Source of the DNA: Plumapathes pennacea | Lineage: Eukaryota; Cnidaria; Anthozoa; Antipatharia; Myriopathidae | NCBI GenBank assembly: GCA_964036295.1 | Contig: OZ038473.1 | Coordinates: 13,344,501-13,408,500, forward strand | Reading direction: 5' to 3' | DNA: 64,000 nt | In this document: positions 1 through 14,800 of the stretch, one piece after another | How the letters are laid out: every line of letters starts with the position of its first letter | Numbering within the stretch: the stretch's first letter is position 1 | Position numbers and translations under genes: made by a program | The notes under the pieces: generated by a model | The model's database searches: none | Told to the model about the DNA's origin: nothing | The model's input: only the letters and a program-made list of their open reading frames with translations

Positions 1-2306
1 TGCCTGGACTGACAGTGAACTGAGTTTGGCGAACGAAATCTCAACCACATGAAATAGGAACTTGGAGAACACCTGGGAAATACAAAAAGAAAGGTGCTTT
101 TAAGGTCAAAGTAACGCCAAATAATGCAAAGCTAAGGGTCAAATAGTACAAGGAGCCAAGTAGTGTGGGGAAGTTAAGGGTCAAATGGTGAGGTTAAAGG
201 TCAAATAGCACAAACAGTCAAGTAGTGTGAAGTATGGCAAGTACTGCAACGTTGAAGATCAAACAGTATAAGGTGTCAAAATAAATAGTACACAGTTGAA
301 ATCGAGTATCCTGTCTATACAGGCTGTACCTCTTCTGGGCTTAACGACTTGTCGTCGCTCACAGTCTGAATGAAGTCCGGTCTTATTTGAGCCTGATTAA
401 TTCTGGCCAACAAGATGTCTTCATCAACTTGAACCAAAATGATCTGTAGCAGTACGAGGACCATACTTAATTGACGCTCAAGGATGGGCATTCGCATCTA
501 TGATTGGAAGAACATGGAAATAACGTAGAGCAACCAGATTAAAAATGTTCAAAACGGACAGAAAGGAACTGTCTGTTAGATCTTAATAGAGCATTTTTGA
601 ATAACTAAAAAGACTTGCTATCCAGTACCCTAGATACCAGAGCTTCTCTCGTTCCCGGGTCCGTTAAAGTCCAGAAAAGCCCATTAAGGTCCGTTAAAGC
701 ACTTTTACATATTCTGTCGTACAAGTCTTAGGACGGGTAGGTCACGTGACCCCTAGTAGCAAAGGTCTGTTATGAAGAGAAAACAAGCTCACCATGTCTG
801 AGGAAGAAAACAAAGTCTTCAACATGACGTCAACAGGGCGAAGGGACGCCGGAGAAACGGCCTCAAATAAAAGCTGAAGCATCTGAAAGCCAAACTCCGA
901 TTCAACATACACCTGAAAAGACAACAACACACAAATTCAGATCAACGAAAAAAAAGTATTTTAAGAAAAACTCAACAGACTAAACTAAACTATCCTCTCA
1001 CCTGCTCTCTTGCCAACATAGGCATTATCATGTCGGTAATTTGACGAGATAACTTCTTCCATTTTTCGTCGCTGTCACGTCGATAACAGTTCAGCACTGT
1101 GACCAGCATCTCAAGAACCTGTACAGTAATCCAAAAAATGGGCTTCAAGCAAAGAACTGGGCTACTTTTTCATTCAACACAGATCGACCCGTTTGCCTTT
1201 ACGAATTAATAATGAATGGTTGAATGAATGAATGAATGAATTGAATGAAGGTCGACTGACTAACTGAATGAACAAATACGTGACATAGGGACTAGATTAC
1301 TGAGTCAGAGAGATATTCAGTGTTGACCCACCTCGGGGTGCTCAATCAGCCTCAACAGCATCGACACGACAACCTCCCTCTGAGTCTCGATGTCTTTACT
1401 GGAGTCACTTTTGCCCACCGGTCTTAACACAAACAGATCGTGAACAATCGGCTGCAGTGAGGGAATGGCTGAGAAGGAAAAAATAAAAATAAAAAAATTG
1501 GATACAGAAATGCAGTCAACTGACAAGCTATGCTGAAGTAAATTTGCTCTGCATAACAATTCAATAACGGATCTAATCAGAGCAGCAAGGCCACTTTAAT
1601 GTGTCTTGCCCTGTTTAAATATTTTACGACGGCGCGAAGAGCGACACTACGATCTTGCGAAATACGAGTCCGCAAAAGATCACGGGCCTTTTCATCTAGA
1701 TTCCCACCAGTTAACTGCATTCAAGTTTCCGATCACTTAGGCTCCGTTCGCACTCGTAACTTCAACGACATTAATATCGACATTTGCATCATTTGAAGTG
1801 CAAACAGCGCTTGCCGCCAGAAATTAATGGCAGCAAGTTTCTACCAAACACTGAAGAAGCCGTCGTAGTGCTCTCGATGCTGAGTTATTATGGACTAAAT
1901 TTCCCAGTGCGACCGGGCCCTTAGTCAGGACAGGACAGAAACCCGTAAAGAACACAGAAAACATGAATTGTAGCGGTACCATGTGTCTTGGCGGGTTGGC
2001 CACCAGCCATGATTCCATCACAAAGTACTATGATCTTGGGAATGCCTACAATTGCTTTTGCCTGGTTAAACTTGGGCTGGAAACACTCATACGATAGTAA
2101 GACCAGGAACTGAAAGACGTGCGGCAGAAATGTTTCACAGCTTCTGCAAACAAAAAAAGGTGATACAGTTATCTTGCCTCATTATGTGAAAACACGAAAC
2201 AGTGAGAAAGACAAAGAACTTTAAAAGAGAAGAGACAGCTGAGTAAAAAAGTTCGTTGGAACAATGAAAATGATGATGATGATGGTGGTGGTGGTGGTGG
2301 TGGTGG

Positions 2307-2337
<31 letters not shown>

Positions 2338-5300
2338 GGTGGTGCTGGTGCTGGTGGTGCTGGTGCTGGTGGTGGTGGTGCTGGTGGTGCTGGTGGTGGT
2401 GGTGGTGCTGGTGGTGGTGGTGGTGGTGATGGTGATGGTGATGGTGATGGTGATGGTGGTGGTGGTGGTGGTGATGGTGATGGTGGTGATGGTGATGGTG
2501 ATGGTGGTGCTGGTGATGGTGATGGTGATGGTGGTGGTGCTGGTGGTGGTGGTGATGGTGATGGTGGTGGTGGTGATGGTGATGGTGATGGTGATGGTGG
2601 TGGTGGTGGTGATGGTGATGGTGATGGTGATGGTGATGGTGGTGATGGTGATGGTGGTGATGGTGATGGTGATGGTGGTGATGGTGGTGGTGGTGGTGAT
2701 GGTGATGGTGATGGTGATGGTGGTGGTGATGGTGGTGGTGGTGATGGTGATGGTGATGGTGATGGTGATGGTGGTGATGGTGATGGTGATGGTGATGGTG
2801 ATGGTGATGGTGGTGGTGGTGATGGTGATGGTGATGGTGATGGTGATGGTGGTGATGGTGGTGGTGATGGTGATGGTGATGGTGATGGTGATGGTGATGG
2901 TGGTGGTGGTGGTGATGGTGATGGTGATGGTGATGGTGATGGTGATGGTGATGGTGGTGGTGGTGATGGTGATGGTGATGGTGATGGTGATGGTGATGGT
3001 GGTGATGGTGGTGGTGATGGTGATGGTGATGGTGATGGTAATGGTGGTGGTGGTGGTGATGGTGATGGTGATGGTGATGGTGATGGTGGTGGTGATGGTG
3101 ATGGTGATGGTGACGATGATGATGATGATGGTGATGATGGTGATGATGATGATGATGGTGATGACCATCAACCATGGTGAACAACAACAACAACATTCTT
3201 TATTTTACAGTATGTTAACATTTTACAGTGGATTTGTTTATGTAATATAGTACTGTGACCTGACCGCTTACCTGATTTGGCCCACATCGATGAACTCAAA
3301 CTGTTTCTGAATGAAGGCAATAAAGAGCTGTGAAAAAAGCAGCGAAAACCTGACATCACACACGATCTACAATGATACACAACCTTAAGGCAGACGACAA
3401 ATGCCTTTACAACCCATGACATATAAACTGATATTATGCTTTACGATGTCATGTGACACAATTGACGTGTTGCGTTACGGCATGTCGGGTCTTATCGTGT
3501 CCATCGCGTCATTCGCGTCTGTCGCATCATTTCGTGTCATATTACGTCATAACGCATCATATTGCGTCTGACCAGTACCAGGTTCTCTCTGCTCACCTGG
3601 TCCGCGTCTAACATGGAGTAATTGACCCTGAGCCTGATGAGCTGCGACAGGAGACTTAGCACCTGTTCTTGAAGGACAGTAGAGCTGGACATCGTGTATT
3701 CCTTCAGTGCTCTGATCACCAGCGGCTCAAACAACCGGATATACGAGTGAATGGGAGATTGCTGCGGAGAAGAGAAAAGAGAGGCATGTTGACCATAGTT
3801 GATCACTGACACAGTTGATCGCAAGTGAACTACAGAGTTGTTAGTCACCTTGTCCAGTTTTAAGGAAGGACGCAGTGCGGCTCCCGTCTTCCGACGCAAT
3901 TTTCTTAAGAACCCGCCAATGCCTCTGAAAACGAAAGGGCATAATGAAGAAGAAGAAGAAGAAGAAAGTAAAACAAGACGGAAAAAATGAAAGCCAAGGA
4001 CAAGGAGAAGAAGAGGAACAAAAATATCAAGAATAACATGAACAAGAAAAACAAAAACAAGATGGAAATAATAAATGAAGAAGAATGAGAAGGAGATATA
4101 GGAGAAGGAAGAGACACCAATCATTTTATCCCTTGCAACTATTAGCTGAATATTACGACCTACGTACAATACGCCTAAAACTGGCAAATATTATTCTTGG
4201 ACAAAGTTGAATACAGAATACATATTTTTGGAAAATACAAAGAAAAATGCTCTCGACAATAGTTGATGTTCTTCTGATATTCCTCTGGCTTGTGTGTGCA
4301 AGCATTTACTTGCGTCCACGCAAGTAAAACAAACAAGCAAAACATTACAACCAGCGTTGAAGTGCGAATGTATTGGTCAGCGCCCGGCCGCCGGCACGCA
4401 TGCGCATTTCCTACCCTTTGTTTGCTGTCTCCCTTTCTTCAGCACTGGACGCCGCTTTCTCCAGCAGCTGACTGAGCCGTTTCAGCGGCCGAACGAAGCA
4501 ACTGTGGAAAAGTCTGCCGCTTGTGCACTGAGGCGGTTCCGCTGCCAGAGAAAAAGGAACGGTAACCAGAGTTCGCTCCAAACAAGGCGGGAAAATGGGA
4601 AGTTGAGTCAGTTCTGGTTGGCTGACGGAATTGATGCCAAACATGGCTCGCAGAAGCTATGGAGAAGAGAACGAGAACGAGCATGATGTGCGGGGTCTGG
4701 GGCAACGTAAAGTAAAGTAAAGAAACGTCTGCGCATGTCAATCCGAACAACGTCAGTAACGGGAGGGATCTAGGGTGAGGTACAGCATACGAACGTCCGC
4801 ACATGCTGAACAACGTCATAACGAGAGGGGTCTAGGGCGAGACGGAGCATACAAACATCCGCACGAACCATCCAGACGCTCGCAAATTTCTTTGTAAACA
4901 GGCGTAAGTCTTGTCTCGCAACGGTGTTGCGTTATAAATTGCCAAAAAGATGCGGCCTCGTTTAGGGTACCTTATGAGAATGGGCTTAACCTCCCTTACC
5001 TGTTGGACACACAGAAAGATTTTAGATGGTTCTATCTTCACGCACAGGTGAAGGTATCCAAGGATCTCCTCTACATGCTGGTAAAAAGAGAGAGAAGAGT
5101 TTTAAAACTTTCGCAAGGTCTTGAACCATTGGTCAACAAAGCTACTACGCGCATCATACCTTTCCTATGTCACTAAACGTGGTCACTTCCAGCAGAGTGG
5201 ACAACGTCTCCAGAGTAGCGCCGAGGAAACTGCAGAATTTGTCTTGTTCTGATGCTGTTAACGTCACCTGAAGAAAAATGAAAAATCCTAGAGTGGCCCC

Positions 5301-5841
5301 TTCATCTCTGTCTCGTCCTCGTGTTGCGGGTACTGTACTGTGTAGTGCTGTGCTATGATGTGCTTTGCTGTACTGTGTTGCGTTCTGTTGCGTTCTGTGT
5401 TGTGTTGTGTTGTGTTGTTGTGCTGTGCTGTGCTGTTATTGTGCTGAAGCTCTTGTGAGGTGTTGTATAGTACTGTGCTGTGCTGTGTAGAAAATCACAC
5501 CTCACCTGATAATTACCAAAAGCTCCCTTCATCACTTCATACAACTTCATGTAGTGAGGCACATTGTGGAAAGTGCCCATGTTACTCTTTGGGGGTGGTG
5601 CTTGGGCAGTTTGTTCACCCTCAGACGCCTGTGTGCCCGAGCCGTGGGTCTTCTGAGGTGAAGCTTGTTTATCCAAACCAGAATGCTGCAGATCTGCTTC
5701 TGAAAGAGCCCGCTTTGTTTTGGTCAGCAGTTTCTTAGGCACAGCTGAAACAGGATTGGAGGTCGGTGCCGTGGTGGCCTGGGGAGTAGCTACTCCAGGG
5801 ACTGGGGAGCCTTTTTCTTTGTTTTGTCCCGGAAATGAAAT
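1..5841 (-). CDS. HTT: HTT exons 23-35 (C-terminal side of the visible part)
   Basis: Exons in transcript order: 5506-5841, 5160-5267, 5000-5077, 4415-4656, 3849-3924, 3597-3761, 3272-3327, 1980-2143, 1332-1468, 1002-1118, 793-912, 330-497 and 1-72 (open at the window edge). All have AG acceptors and GT donors and keep one frame. Conserved landmarks are HVEEILGYL (5000-5077), [18 protein letters not shown] (3597-3761), [15 protein letters not shown] (3272-3327), [16 protein letters not shown] (1980-2143) and [14 protein letters not shown] (793-912). This stretch corresponds roughly to human residues 1180-1690. The 336-nt exon at 5506-5841 encodes a Pro/Ser/Thr-rich, probably disordered linker before the conserved [14 protein letters not shown] helix. 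The intron between 2143 and 3272 carries the long trinucleotide array. Confidence 0.92.
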
Positions 5842-8800
5842 CTGTGAAACAAAAAGGTAGAAGCTTAAAGAAGCCGCAAGCGACTTGACCATAGTGCCCA
5901 AAGGGGTGCGAGGCAGATGCGTTTAGTGTGTGAAAAGAGTAAACTCGTTGACTTAATGAGTGACTCCAGGCGCGTAAAGAATATGATTGATTAAGTTTCG
6001 ACGGTTGCAGTGCAACAAGGGTACAAATGAACTTTGGTCAAAACTGAAGGTCGTGAAGTGCAAAACTAATGAAATTGCCACATGTTGAAAATTGAAGGCT
6101 GTAGCGTAACAAGGGTATGACTCGGAAAGACTCAGTGTGACTCGTGAATAGACTTTACCTTGAATGAATGCGCACCAGGATGCACGTTGGTGATGATGTG
6201 AGCAAATACATTCAACAACCTAGAGAAGCAAATAATAATGGCCATTTTACATTTCCGGGTTCATTCAAAGTCAATTCGTGGAAACAATATACTGACGTTC
6301 TATACTGACTCCTTACCTTATGAGATGCACAACAAGTTTCTCCGCCAATGGCGCCAGAGCGCTGTCACTAAAAACATTCCATCCATGCACAGGGCTGGAC
6401 GAGTCTTCCCGAGGTCCGCCTTGGGTCTCTAGATGCACCTTCAACACTGAACGAATACCACTGGACCCCAAGGCAAAAAAGAGCTGTCCTGCAAACTACA
6501 CAAACACAGAAACATAAGACACAAACCCAAGTTGTACGTAAGCTTAGATTTAACCTTCATTTCAAAGTTGCTGATTTTAATATGTCACAGTCAAGACCCA
6601 CACGAAGGCACCAACTTACTCCAAAACATAACCTTTGATCTTTTAAAACTTCCAAGTTCAGAACACAAATTCTCCCCACCATAAAATAGAAAACGTACGA
6701 GTGATAAAATGAGAATTGATTGATATAAACACCTTCATTAATTGCGTATGAGCAGAGAGGTCGTAAGCCAGCCACGATGAAGTGATGCATCCCACAGTAA
6801 CAGCTAGCGGTCCACCTCCCCCTGTACTCGCCATTCCAGGGCTGGAAGGTCTGGGGGGTGCACTGCCTGACCCCCCTGAGTGGCCGGTAGATAAGGGGCT
6901 CAAGCAATTCGACGACACGTTACAGCCCCAAGCTACAGGAAACACGGCGGCAGGGTAAGCCTCCGAGAGCACACTCAGCACATTAAAACAACCAAGCTGA
7001 AGCAGAAGGCAAAGTTTTCCATTAATATTAATATCGGCGTGCGCAATGTAAAAGACTGCTAACACGCGCAGAGAAAGATTGCGGGCACACTCAATTACTG
7101 GGGTCTGGGTGTAACGAAGACATTAATTACCGAGTGTTCTAATGAAGTACACACAGACTCGCACTTACTGTCATTGCCTTCGATGTTGAGTGGTTGAGGG
7201 ATTCTGCAATCAGGATAACAATCCTAGAAAGGTTTTCAGTGATGACAGCTTCACTATGGGCGCTCTTTTGGTGACAGCTGTTTACACCACCCAACAGTAG
7301 CTCTGGCAAGAAAAAAAATGAACAGTGGGCAAAATTTCAAATTAAAGAAAAACGTGAGGCTATTTTTAAACTTTGTTTTACGTCAGTCAACGATTTCCCG
7401 CCATTTTGGCGCGCGGTGTTACATGCCAGCGACCATCCGCTGACCAGGCGGTAGTTATGTTAACCCCCCATAGCCCCGCTGTGCATTGACAGATGGATGT
7501 ATTACCCGAATGCCTTTGAGCCCTCGTGATAACGGCTGCTTGCTTGGAATTTTCCAGTGAATACATCAAGTTCGGCACCATCCTGGAAAACGAACAAGAA
7601 AGGATTAACTAAAACCTCTGAATTCTAAATTTATTCTAAATTTCTGAAGTCCGCACAGCAACAATCAACGTAGTTTATATTTTAGATATATGCAAAACCC
7701 GATTGCGATCTGCTAAGGCGTTTCCTCGCACTGCTGATTGGTTACTTCTTCAAAATAAAACCAACAGTAAATTTCTTTGGCTTCTGGTTAGTTAAAAGTG
7801 TTGTGACTGGCGCTGTAATAACTATGGTTGAGTTTAATTTTTGAACTGTCATCTGAATATCGCTGCAGGGGTTCGAGGTTCTCTTACTTCGTCAAACATT
7901 TGGCTGCCGCATTTCTCACGCGACTGTCTTCGTCCGCCAACAGATGTAACACAACGTCTTTTATCAGTTTATCCTGATAATCTGACTTCTAGAAAGACAA
8001 GAAAATTGCTTGTTAGTTCTGGCTAACGTTCTGTTAGACACAAAATAAAAATAATCAGAGCATCAAGTGGCCAAGTGTTAGGGTTCAAACTAACTCGTGT
8101 GTGAGCCAGTGTGATACGACGTCCTTCGTGTGACCAATATTCGAGTTTTGACAGCAAGCTTACCAAGGTAAATTCAACAGCATCATCGTCGCCCAGCAAA
8201 CAACGCTCTCCTCTATCTACCAGTCGTGTAGCAGTGCAAACAGGAGTGGCAAGGAATTTCGCAGTGTAGACGCGCGCGCGAGAGATTTTCCCACCTTTTT
8301 GTGCGTGGGAACTCTTGGTTTGATATATGTATACTTACAGATAAACTACTGTGCATTCCCCTATCTTGAGCATCGATTAATTGTGTCTCCAAATATGCAA
8401 TTAAGCTAAAAAGATAGAGACATTCAAGGAGTTAGCAACTGATCCCATGTCATATTCAAAACTCTAAATTAACCTAAAATGACGCTAAATGACTGTTATT
8501 GTAAGGTAATTGGGCATTTGTTAGGTGATAGTCATAGTAAAGCGTGTTTGTTTGGTTTAGAGTACAATTGAGTGTTTCATACCTGAAATCCAGTTCTTCA
8601 AAGATTTCAAGAAATTCCACCTGCAAAGGAACCCAACAAAAAGTCAAGAATTCTTCTGACAACGATACAAATGAAGCTACAACATAACCTTAGAGCGCGG
8701 CAAAGTGTATGCCTGCCTTTCCCGTAAAGTGAATAGATTTTCCTGGCAACTTGTCGACACTTAGTAGTGGTTGAGAAAGAAGAGGCTGCATTTCATAATA

Positions 8801-11800
8801 AAACGACTATTTGGTATCGTCGGTCACCTTCACAAGCCAATATGTGTTGTTCTTCAGATGAACTAACACATGAAGTAGATCCAGACCAAGTTTGCTATGC
8901 CGACTGGAGCACAAACAAGGAAAACAGGCCTGCAATAAAAGGAAGCCATTACAGAAATTATCGAGTAATCTTTTTCATAAAAAAAAAGTGCAGCAAGATA
9001 TTTCGTTAGTTAAGTTAAATTTTATTCTTCAGTCTCTCACTAGCTAGAGATTATAAAATACGGATAACTCTTCTTTGGCAAGTTAAATCTAATTCGTTTT
9101 TGTAGTCCAACTACTAAGGGCTTTTGAAAGATTTCATTGTCTTTTAAGTTCAATTATCACGGACAAGTGGAAATGTTTTTCCCAGAACGCTATTTCAGGA
9201 GACAAATTAAAGCGAGACATGGCAAAAAATGTCCACGCAAATAAAGCTGCTAAAAGTATGACGTGCAAGATTACCTTGAGGCCAGTGCAAGCTTGTCTAA
9301 TGGCCACTGGAGACTCGTCCTGTAAAACCACCTTCAATACTGATATTATATCTTCCAATGTTAACGGCACTGTGGGTAAGAAACAGTTGAATCGTATATC
9401 GCACCCAAATTCAACTAAGTGGTTTCATATTTGGCAGCCTAACGTCTCAAAGAATGTACACACACACACACACACGTCACTACCGGGCTATGCCTTTCTC
9501 TCCGCGTCTAGGAGCTAACCTTCAGAAATTCATCCATGTTTTACGTTCCAGATGTTTTATAGACTCTTCTTTGGAAATCAGATAAGTCGCCTTAAAAATG
9601 CTAATAAAGTAACGACATGATAAAATTCAGTTTATCTTGATGTCGACAGTGTGATCCGTTTTTGGAATCAAATGGATAAAAGAATAAAGATGAAATGTAC
9701 CAACCTGTTCCAAGTTGTTGACAGGAGTCAATACACCAAGTGTCAAAGTCCAGTCTGAAATGTACAAACCAAGTCTGAGACACATACAGACCAGTTGTTC
9801 GCTATTTACCGTCCCTTATACAAAGACAAGTCTAATAATATTTTATTTTCGCCATCACTGTTTAAAATTTATAATACTCCTACATACCTGGACTTGTGCA
9901 TTCCTGCAGCGATAAAATTGGCCACGGCAAACGAGAGAGCTCCTCGCAGCTGCGGGTCAGAATGCTGGCTGTACAACAGGATGTCTCTAACAAGCTGATC
10001 ACTTAAACATGGCTCTGTACCATCACCTGACTCGGGCAAAACTCGCCCAAGAAAAGCTTCAGGATAGAAGCGCACCGCCTGAGCAATGCACGCCAGCGCT
10101 AGTGACTTGACACTCACACGGACACTGGAATCTGGCAGCATTTCCCCCGGCCGGCCGGAGAGTAGGAAAGAACACATCAAGCGCACACAATGTATAAGCG
10201 GTACTCCTTTACACGCCACGGCATCAAGTTGAAAACTCCTTTCCACCAGCAATTTAACTTCTTGAGTTATTATGGACTCAGTTCTGAATGGGTCGGCTTC
10301 CTGTGCTAATGCTCCTTCGAAGTCTTCACTCAGTGCGTCGCTGACTGTTCTGGCAGTTCTCTTAGAATAACCATCATGTTCCTGTCGTGAATGATCGGCT
10401 TGATTCTCTTCGTTCGTCTCTGCTTCATCAGTCTCATCCACAGTATGTCCAGGGTCGGATTTTGACCTTATTCGTATTTTCCTAATCGCGTCCTCTACGT
10501 TAAAACTAGCACCAGCGTTGTCCGCCTCTTGTCCGGCCATCTCGTCACAACTGAGTGACAAATCGGATACAACACTAATGCCTTGACTGTCGTCTGAAAC
10601 CGTTGACAGACCAAGACTTTCTGTGTCGACTGACGCAAGCAGTTCTTCTGTTCCTTGGTCGGCGTCTAACTCGTTCCCGACCGCGCTACCGATTCCCGTG
10701 TCCAAAGTGCTAACAGTGCTGGCCACTGACACTGTTTCTAGTTTTTCACTTCCAGAAACATCTTCAGCTGTCCTCTCCATCAGATTCAGATCTACATCAT
10801 GAAATCAAGATAGATTGTGAACCAAGCGACCCACTATTGAGAATGATCAAGTTCAATTTTCTCCTTCAGTTCTGGCAGCACAAATATATCATACAGTAAG
10901 GAGAACTTGGGTTTTGATACCTTGCTAAGATGAAAGTTGATTAAACTACTAATTCTCACTGCATCACTCATACATTTTCCTTATAAAAGGTTGGGAGAAT
11001 CTGCATTTTGAACCTCGATCTGATCAACTTATACTAGGTTGTATAAAATGAATCAACTAGGGGTCAATGTATGAAACTTAGAAGCCATAAAATAAAAATT
11101 ATTGGAAGTTGACGATTCAAGCGCTACAATAGCCCTTTGTTGGAGCAAAAAATATATATACATAACATCTGTGCACATGTACAGTACATACCTTCTGGAG
11201 CAGTGTCCACTCGGGCAGTGGGTGTGATACCTTTGCTGGACAACAGTACATGCAACAGACCAGAGGGTGGCGTCCGAAGAAGCTGCTGCAGCGTCTCCAA
11301 GGAGGCTGTCACAACATTGTGATTGGAGTGTTTTGTGCAGTACATGATCACTTCATAGACCTTGAGATGTTCAAAAAACATCCTTAGACTTTTACATTTG
11401 AAACCATAAAGCCAGGTCAGAAGGTTTATAATGGGAGGAGACAACAAATATCAGTTATGAACAGTCCTAGATGGATCTGAGATTTTAAAAGCTAGGTGAT
11501 TTTTTTTAGCAGTGTAAACGCACGCCAATACAATTACAGATCAGTTGGCTCATTTTAGCTGATATCTACTGTGAGTGTAAACAGGTCCACAGATAAAGAG
11601 TGAACGAACTGCAAATTTCATTATTTCATGAAATGTTCACTCCAATTTCCCAGGGAAGACATTTTGTGCCCAGCTAGGGCTTTTTATTACACAAAGGAAG
11701 ATTTTTCAACTGATAACCCACACTTTGCCCAGCATTTTGGTATTAGCTGACTAACAAAAAATGATGAACATAAGCATTTAAAAAACCAATCCCCCACCCC

Positions 11801-14800
11801 ACCTTGTCCTCACCCTTCTCATCAACTCCCACCCCTCCCCAAAGCCAAGGATTATTTTAATCAAGCTTTCTACCTGAAGCAACTGGTTGTAGTTAAGTTG
11901 AACTTCATCTGCACCAGTGCTGCCAGAACTTGGTGTCTTCCTTGAGCCAAAGCTACCTCTGAGGCACTCGCTCTCACTAAAGGATTCACACAGGTTGGGG
12001 ATTATGTTTCTTAGGCACTGCAACACTCCCAAATACACAGCGGCATCTTTTTCATCTTGGAATGGCAGCACTGAACCTGTTGAAAAATTCAGAGTGAATG
12101 TTTTATAGCCCATCAGTAGACAAATGCATGAAGTGTGCCAGAAATATGCTGCCAAGTTTAAAAGAATACACCATTTTTATTTGCAGCTCTATTTCAAAAC
12201 AATATTGCCTAATGCAAATCCTTTCTTCAGCCATATTTTCATGTAAACCAAACTCATTTTCAAAAGAAAGGTTTCACACTAGACCTCTTTTTGAAACAGA
12301 GGTAACAAGCATCTCAAAAATGGTCTATTACTCTGCATTAAATTCAGCGTATTAATTGTACCTACCAAGGAGTACATTTAAGATCCATTCATGAAAATAC
12401 TTTGGATTCCTGGAGTGTTGACATATGACAGCAAGACAAGATGCAGCCGTTCGTCTTGTGGTGGCTGATGTAGATTTTAGGTTGGGTAAAAGTGCTTTTA
12501 GCAGAAGCTGTTGGGAAAATTTAGGAGTGTCACTGACTTCACATCAGAGAAAAATATTCAAACAGTTCTAGAGGTAACTAAAACACTGCAGTTTCGCCAA
12601 GACAAAATTATCCTGCATAAAAATAATTATGAGTAACACCAATATTGTTTGTAACAATATTCCTAATATCACAAGCAAAATAGTTGAATAATATCTAAAA
12701 TTCAATATTTTATTCCAAGAAAAGATCTAGTATTTCCCCCTACATTGTTATTTTAAAACAAGACTGAAAGAGAAACCACCTCAATAGTTATGAATACATC
12801 TTGGCCTGTTGCAAGAAAAATTCTTATAATACTTCATAATTAAAATAAATATCATAATTATTATGCTTCCTATAGAACGGTTTGTACTTGAATTTAAAAT
12901 ACATGATATTCAAATACCTTCACTTCAGGGTCACTGGTGAAGCTACCAAGAATGGGAAGTATCTTCTGAATAAAGTATGCTAGAGTCTCCTACACCAAAA
13001 AGGAAACTGCATTCAGTGAGTCATGGTTCCAAACAACATCATAAACAAAATTATCCGGCTTGTTATAAATTTCACACTTGAATCCCTCAAAAAAATCATT
13101 TTAGGCTCTGAGCTCAGTGTGAACTTTTTTCATTTATGTTGGGGTAGGACAGATATCTGTTCTGTCTACCAAAGTCACTGCACAACAATTGGTGTATAGT
13201 AGATCTAGTTATGTTATAACATACAATACCAGTTTTGATATAATGATATTATAGATTAATACAATCATGTATTTACCTGTATTGGATCTTCAATGCGCAA
13301 ACTAATATGAGCAATACAAGGAAGCAAATTAGCAATGAAAGGTCTGCAAAACAAACAGAGAGAACAAAGATCAGAAAATGTGATTTTTCAAGCCCTCCCT
13401 CTCCCTATCCTTCTTGAAACCCTCACCACCAATGTATTTTTAATTATTATTATTTTTTTTTTAGAAAATTTTCTTTCAAAATATAAAATCCATGATTGTG
13501 TGTAGCACAGTTCATATGCTGAAGAACCTGGAGCTCAATACCTTGCCCAAACAAAATCTGGTTAAAACTATCAATTTAATGATAGTTATTAGGAGTTGGG
13601 AGAATTTGCAAATGAAGCCTAACTGTTTATTTTTTAAATAGTTAGAAATATGTTTGAGTGACGAGCATACATGCCTTTCATTTGTCTTTCATAAAAGGGA
13701 AAATTAGTTATCACTTCAGGCTGAACACGGTGCAACTTGCCTGCATTTCTGGGGTCGAATCAAGTGGCACAGATCAGCAAATTTGGACAAGGCTGCACGG
13801 AGACTTCTTGCAGCACCGTTCTGAAATTGAACAATATTCAAAGTTGAATGGATTTTGCCCAAATAAAGGATACATTATTGTACATGATTACATGTGTACC
13901 TAAATCCACTTAGACTACAAAATAATAAAAAAATATTATGAGTTAACCCCACCTTCTTTATTTCCTTGTATAATTCAACATGTAAACGGCCCAGGTTAGA
14001 ATCCAACAAGCCCTGTAATCAAACAACACAAATACACGATTAGCACTTTATTATACTTTGACAATGATTATCATATTCTGTAATTGATGCAGTCTACTGT
14101 GTGGGATACTGTAACTTCCTTAATTACCCCTTGAGTCACAGGATTAATTTGTTCCTAACCTTGATCAATCTGTCCAGTGCCTCACCAGCCACCAGTCGAA
14201 CATCAGACTCATTATCATCACAAGAACCCAGTAAAGTGTCCACAGCAATGGCCAAGATCTTAGGAAACTCACTTAGATTCCTGGGGAAAATTTCCAAATA
14301 AAGTTATCACAAACATTGAACAGGGGATGGAAGGGAATGGAGAATTCTTACATTAACATGCACGGGTGTTTTAAGTATATTTTCAGTACATTACAAGCCA
14401 AATGTCACAAACTGTTGCTTTTCTTGTGTACATACCTCACCCCTGTACTATAAGTGAGTTCAGGAATACTGTTCAGGTGTGATATCCTGTCCTTCTTTGG
14501 GAGAAGACCTTCTTTCTTTCTGGAGTTGTAAAGGGAATACATGGATTTATGAATCAACACACTGTATACTTCTTATTTCTATGGGAAAATCTATGTGTAT
14601 GAACGTACAGGGAGTGAAAGGGTAATTGTAAATAAAAACAATATATATTGGTGACTGGCTTATTGCTAATCAACTTTATGACCTTATGATAATGAATGAA
14701 AAAACATTTTCAGGGGCCATCAACATCAAATGAATTATATGGTCAGACCCCCTCTGGCCATCCTTCCTCAGGAGTTCTCCTTTGTATTTTCCTGCACTAA

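Noticed and set aside
2135..3250. Long open frames encoding polyhistidine, Thr/Ile and Val/Met proteins
   Set aside because: They are produced by the GGT/GAT array, which has no stop in any frame, and they lie inside an HTT intron flanked by conserved exons.
8164..8216. A splice-flanked block that could be an additional HTT exon
   Set aside because: Its length breaks the frame into the next exon, and joining its neighbours directly gives the same residue count as human huntingtin.
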